Source of the DNA: Protonemura montana | Taxonomy: Eukaryota; Arthropoda; Insecta; Plecoptera; Nemouridae | Length of the DNA: 64,000 nt | Assembly: GCA_947568835.1 (NCBI GenBank) | Contig: OX387603.1 | Location: 13,106,651-13,170,650 of the forward strand | Direction of reading: 5' to 3' | In this document: positions 59,615-64,000 of the stretch, in pieces | How positions within the stretch are numbered: the first letter of the stretch is position 1 | Layout: every line of letters begins with the position of its first letter | The notes under the pieces: model-generated | What the model saw: only the letters and a program-made list of their open reading frames with translations | Database searches by the model: none | What the model was told of the DNA's origin: nothing | Position numbers and translations under genes: made by a program

Positions 59615-62237
59615 ATGTGCATCAGATATTTTGTAGCAGGGCTTCTGCTTGGTGCCGTATCAGTGGCCAATGTCAATTCTGCACGTATCTTAGCAATTTT
59701 TCCTACCCCGTCACGAAGTCACTTAATATCTGCTGATGCACTCACGAGAGAGCTGGCTGATCGTGGTCATCATGTGACAGTAATCAGTTCATACCCGCAG
59801 GAAAAAGCCCCAGAAAACTACACTGACATTGTAGTACCTCTCAATAGATTTGGAATGGGTAAGATACTACATTTGATGGCTTTTCTACAGTTTATTATGT
59901 CAAATTTAAAAAGATAAGTTATGAAAAATTGAAGTGACAAAAAAATGTTGGTTGAATGTGGTGCCTGTCTCCTGTTCATTTGTAAATATTTTTTAATTAC
60001 TGTTCTAATATTGTATCAAATGTGAATATGCAAGAAGTTTTATGCAACTGTTAATATCACCAAGCGCTGCAACTAAAACAAATGTTATTTTCTTCAATTC
60101 AGATAAAAACATGTTTGACATCAAGGTGTGGGACATGGTCAAAGCAATGACATCGCTAGGATCTGATCTCTGCGACCATTTTCTGGGGGACCCAGAAGTA
60201 CAGAAACTGATTCATTCCAAGGAAGAAACATTTGATTTGGTCCTTATTGGACTAATGTTTAATGAATGCTTGCTAGGATTTGCCCATAAATACCAAGCTC
60301 CAGTAATCGGGATCTCATCAAACGGTGGAATGCCGCAAATGCACGATATTGTCGGAAACCCAACTCCATATGCTTACGTCCCGAACATAATTCACAGCTT
60401 CACTGATCACATGACTTTCAAGCAGAGATTGATCAACACTTTCTCGTCTACTTGCTCCAAGGCATTGAAAGAGTATCTTATGCTCCCTCAGCACGATGCC
60501 AAGATGAGGCAGTACTTTAGTGACTATGAGCCAATTCCTTACATAGGAGAGCTTGAAAGCAAAACGTCGATGTTATTTTTCAACAGCCACTACAGCATTG
60601 GTCATCCCAGACCGTTTTTGCCAAATGCCATTGAGGTTGGAGGAATGCATATCCGAGCAAGTAAACAACTACCGAAGGCAAGATTCCTCCATTTACAGAT
60701 TATAAATTATAGATTACTTTCTTTCAATTTTATAGCTGAAAACTTTTCAACTACATTATCTAGATCAAAAATAGATTTATGAACTATTTGTACCCCCGAA
60801 ACAAGTGAATGTTTTGAAACTCAGTTGGAAATTAAAAGCATGTTTGTATCATGAGAAATGAGGATAAATGCAAATTTTCAGGATGTTCAAACATTTTTGG
60901 ACAGCGGTAAGGACGGAGCGATCTACTTCAGCCTGGGATCGAACCTGAAGGTATCACAAATGAGTGAGGACAAGAGAGAAGCGATGGTAAAAGTATTTGC
61001 TGGGTTGAAACAGAAGGTTCTCTGGAAGAGTGACTTGGAAAGCATCGATGGGCTTTCATCAAACGTCAAACTGGGCAAGTGGCTGCCACAGTTGGATATA
61101 CTAGGTAAGCTTAGTATAGTATTGGTCTTTATAATACATTGTGCATTTTTAAATCATTTTTTTCCAAGCTATGTATGCGTTTGAAATAGATACGCATAAA
61201 AAATAGTGCCGTTTCTGTCTTAGCATCTTTGCACACACATTTTTTAAAAATTAAGTTTGGTGAAAGAATTGAACTGTATTATTCCCTAACTATTTGCAGC
61301 GCATAAGAATGTTAAGCTTTTTGTCACCCACGGCGGTCTACTTAGCACGCAGGAAGCTATTTACCACCAAGTGCCTGTTGTTGGCATTCCTATTTTTGGG
61401 GATCAGCAGATGAATGTGCAAAATGCAGTTAATGCTGGCTATGCTGTTTGTGTCCAGTATGAAAATATCACCGTTGAGTCGATTACCTGGGCTCTCGAAA
61501 CTATGCTGAATGATCCAAGGTGAATAAATTGATAAAATATTAAAATTTCTGCATTTTTTTTGATTATTTTTTCTTAAAAGCTATGCAAATTATGGTGATA
61601 ATAGCTTGCTTAACTAAAGAATTAAGTTGAAGGCTGGGTTTGCAATATAAATAATATTAGCAATAATTGTTAGGACTTTTCTGTCTGATGGTAGAGAATG
61701 GCCTCACCCTGAAAAAAGCTAACATTTAAAAAAAGTTCATACTGTTTCTGTCCCTGCTTGGTAAATTAAACATTTTTTTATAATAACTTCGTCTCCTTGG
61801 TAGATATTTAAAACCTACAAATAACTTCGATATGTCAAACTCAAGTCTTGATAAGACACGACTCCTAGTTTTTTGTACCTATAATTAAAAAAAACAGCCA
61901 AGCAGTCCCTGATCTAACTATTTTTTGACATTACAGCTTTGAAGAAAACATACAAAAATTGTCTGCGAGATTCCGCGACCAGCAGACAACGCCTCTCGAA
62001 CGAGCCGTTTTCTGGACGGAGTACGTCATACGTCACAAAGGGGCTCCACATATGCGAACTGCTTCAATGGACTTAGCTTGGTACCAGTACTTCTTGCTGG
62101 ATGTGTTTGCACTCTTCGGTATTACCCTAGGACTCGTCAGCCTTGTCGTTTACAAACTTGTAAAAACCATCGCTAGGAAACTTGGAAAGAAAGCCGCTTC
62201 AACGAAACTGGATAGCGAAGGAAAGAAGTTAAGATAA
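59615..62237 (+). CDS. UDP-glycosyltransferase (UGT), insect family
   Basis: Five exons: 59,615-59,858, 60,103-60,677, 60,882-61,104, 61,300-61,519 and 61,937-62,237, giving 520 residues, the usual UGT length, with every phase matching. Intron 2 has a GC donor (AAG then GCAAGA). The start ATG at 59,615 opens a signal peptide (FVAGLLLGAVSVANVNSA). Mature RILAIFPTPSRSHL includes the catalytic His36. The UDP-sugar signature is complete in exon 4: FVTHGGLLSTQEAIYHQVPV followed by VGIPIFGDQQ. IYFSLGSN and KWLPQLDILAH precede it. Near the C-terminus a hydrophobic segment YFLLDVFALFGITLGLVSLV precedes a lysine-rich cytosolic tail with KK motifs, fitting an ER-lumenal type I membrane enzyme. UGTs conjugate sugar from UDP-glucose to lipophilic compounds, including plant toxins and pigments. 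The acidic residue normally following FDLV is not obvious (see findings). Transcription converges with the minus-strand gene at 62,548. Confidence 0.95.
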
Positions 62238-62340
62238 AATCAATAACTTCTTAGCAGGAAGAAATTTTTTCGCTGCATCCATCATAAAATAGCTGCCTGT
62301 GATATCTTTAAACCACGGACACTTAAAATCTTAATTGGGC

Positions 62341-62346
62341 AATAAA
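62341..62346 (+). terminator. Polyadenylation signal, UGT gene
   Basis: AATAAA 104 bp downstream of the UGT stop codon, in the short gap before the convergent gene. Confidence 0.6.
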
Positions 62347-62547
62347 ACGCTGTACCGTCTAAAAACCGTAGAAATAAGAATTTGCAATGTATGATTTAAT
62401 TATCTGCGCCAAAATTTTACTGACATAACAATACAAAATAAAACTAAATATCAAGTTAGAGCACATTGAATACTACCTATGAAGGTAAATAACTATTACG
62501 ACAACAAAAGTAACAGAGCTTTATATTATTACAGTAAAACATTCTTC

Positions 62548-64000
62548 TTATGAACACGGTTCATGAGCAGAGACTGCTGACGTTTTCCTGCAACCCAGGA
62601 ATGCGCAAGTTATACTATTCGCACTAGTCAAAGGTATTGAACGATTAACCAACCTAGGTGCAGATTCGAGAACTGTGATCGAATCAGGATCGTAAACAGA
62701 CATAGAATTAGGCTCCAATTTAACTGATGACGAATTCATGTGATTTTGGGAATTGCCTGCATATGTTTCAGCGCCAGTATTAGGAAACGTCTGGTTTCGT
62801 TCATCCGAAGTAGCTTTGTACGTAGATAACAGCACTTGAGTGAACTTCGGGCCATCGTGGCTGCTGAGAAAGTTTGGTTTAAAGTCTGTGTGGCAATCGG
62901 GTCGATCAAGAATATCACAAGGATTTAAAACTTCCCAACTTGCAGTTTGCCCCGTGTTAAATGCGGGCAACAACAGCTTTGTGAATTCTGGCACGCGGCT
63001 GAAGACATCAGTTGGCTCTATGTTGACCGAGCTGAGAGGCAGATGGTTATTACTCCAACTTTTCAAAGGGTTTACTGAAGACGTTGGAAAGTTCACGTGA
63101 AAGTATTTGGGATTAGCACTGCCTGGAAGCAGGAGGAACTCTTCTTTATTGCCCATTTCTGAGTTCATAGGCCAGTCGTGATAAGATTCCATCTTTTGCA
63201 TGGGTGCTGGTAGACTGTTGCTGGAATTGGTTGCTTGTACTGGTGCATTCTCATGTTGTGAAGACGATGCACCATCGGAAGATGTTGCACTGAGGAAAGA
63301 GAGCACAGATATTTAAAACTAGAAAATTATCATTTTGATCTACTGGCTATATTTAGATAGTAAATGTTTCTAAACGGAGACTAGTACTGGCATACCGAAA
63401 AATTTGAAGTGTTGGAAACACCGGTGCTTGTGAGATCACCAAAGTTGGGCAACACTAACCTGGGTCAGGTATTGGATTGATAATCGACAAACATAAGACC
63501 AGATCCGTTTGGGAGATAGGTTAGAGGGATAGAAGTTTGTACAACAGCTATATTCGCCTTGTTTATCAACCTCTCGACAGCGTGGATTAGTGGAGGAATC
63601 CTGATGTTGGCATTGTAACTTCCTTAGGAAGAGACAAAAGCCGGTGGTCTCCTTGTGTTTCTTTGTCAGGACTCAGGAGTAGGGTTTAAGCCAACATGGG
63701 GTTTTCCCTACTCCCTTTTTCATCTCCTTTTTTCATCATCATCCATTCATTTTCCGACGCCATTAACCCAGTACCACAGAACTCATTGTCGAAACAGTGT
63801 GTTATTAAAGCCCACTAATCAATCAACAGCATATAGAATATTAATAGTTTTGATGGAAATCTGTTAAATTTAGGTAGCGTAAAGGATACAGACCTTTCGT
63901 TGTAATTTCTCTTGGCACAGTTTGTTAGTTTCATATGGTGAAGAACATCTTCACAGCTAGAATGATAAGCCTTCTTCCTTTCACACTCTGCTCTCAAGTT
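62548..64000 (-). CDS. 3' part of an unidentified gene, two exons, partial
   Basis: The last exon, 62,548-63,289, follows the acceptor TTTCCTCAG and encodes about 247 residues to a TGA-type stop. A likely upstream exon runs from the right edge to 63,894 (NLRAECERKKAYHSSCEDVL HHMKLTNCAKRNYNE). Both are phase 2 at the junction, so splicing joins them in frame; the donor (AAAG then GTCTGT) is weak. The upstream piece is charged and rich in Cys/His. The terminal exon is Ser/Asn/Pro-rich and probably disordered, with a SUMO-consensus VKLEP and the related VNIEPTD. This composition fits a nuclear regulatory protein, but no family is recognised and no function is claimed. The intron (63,290-63,893) hosts a 5S-type SINE in the opposite orientation. 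The gene is truncated by the window edge. Confidence 0.6.
63400..63832 (+). mobile_element. 5S rRNA-headed SINE, copy 6
   Basis: Head GAAACACCGGTGCTTGTGAG, ATCACCAAAGTTGGGC, GGGTCAGGTATTGGATTGAT. Body TTGTTTATCAACCTCTCGAC, GTGGAGGAATCCTG, CTTCCTTAGGAAGAGAC, AGGACTCAGGAGTAGGGTTT, TTCCGACGCCATTAACCCAG; tail TTAAAGCCCACTAATCAATC. It lies in the intron of the minus-strand gene. Confidence 0.8.

Noticed and set aside
1..64000. CRISPR array or prokaryotic defence system
   Set aside because: No regularly spaced identical repeats with unique spacers and no prokaryotic gene organisation; the spaced repeats found are transposon-related.

Overview
This window is nuclear DNA from an animal, most likely an insect or other arthropod. 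The evidence is AT-rich sequence, spliced genes with short GT-AG and GC-AG introns, an insect-style microsomal UDP-glycosyltransferase, and dense interspersed repeats (tRNA-derived and 5S rRNA-derived SINEs, non-LTR retrotransposons, PIF/Harbinger and fold-back DNA elements). A sap-feeding hemipteran is a reasonable guess, but nothing here fixes the species. There are no bacterial-style operons, no CRISPR array and no organellar sequence.

Layout. From 1 to about 54.9 kb the window is gene-poor. The only host coding sequence supported there is one internal exon on the minus strand at 28.3-28.8 kb. The rest is a repeat graveyard. A tRNA-like SINE family with a palindromic 3' module occurs at about 0.86, 3.2, 12.0, 14.9, 24.5, 26.5, 47.7 and 49.0 kb. 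A 5S-rRNA-headed SINE family occurs at about 11.4, 25.1, 39.5, 44.3, 52.8 and 63.4 kb. A fold-back family occurs at 12.1, 13.5 and 31.3 kb. LINE fragments lie at 20.8-23.3 and 36.5-39.4 kb, the second split by a Harbinger-like insertion. A GCTGCGTTCAGGGG-type repeat recurs in tandem at 2.4-2.8 and 40.8-41.5 kb.

The most striking object is at 49,638-52,727: a 3,090-bp inverted duplication. Its two arms of 1,467 bp showed no mismatch where I compared them and are flanked by a 4-bp direct repeat. Each arm carries the C-terminal half of the same transposase-like protein, facing outwards, and both outer ends are the same transposon end. It looks like a DNA transposon that folded back on itself and then inserted as a unit.

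From 55 kb onward there is a compact gene neighbourhood. A complete four-exon SWIM zinc-finger gene (822 residues, ZSWIM1/3-like) is followed on the same strand by a complete five-exon UDP-glycosyltransferase gene (520 residues). Convergent to the latter is the 3' end of an unidentified minus-strand gene, probably two exons, the upstream one running off the right edge. These genes are unrelated in function. The UGT would act in the ER lumen on small lipophilic compounds; the SWIM protein is probably a nuclear DNA- or protein-binding factor descended from a MULE-type transposase.
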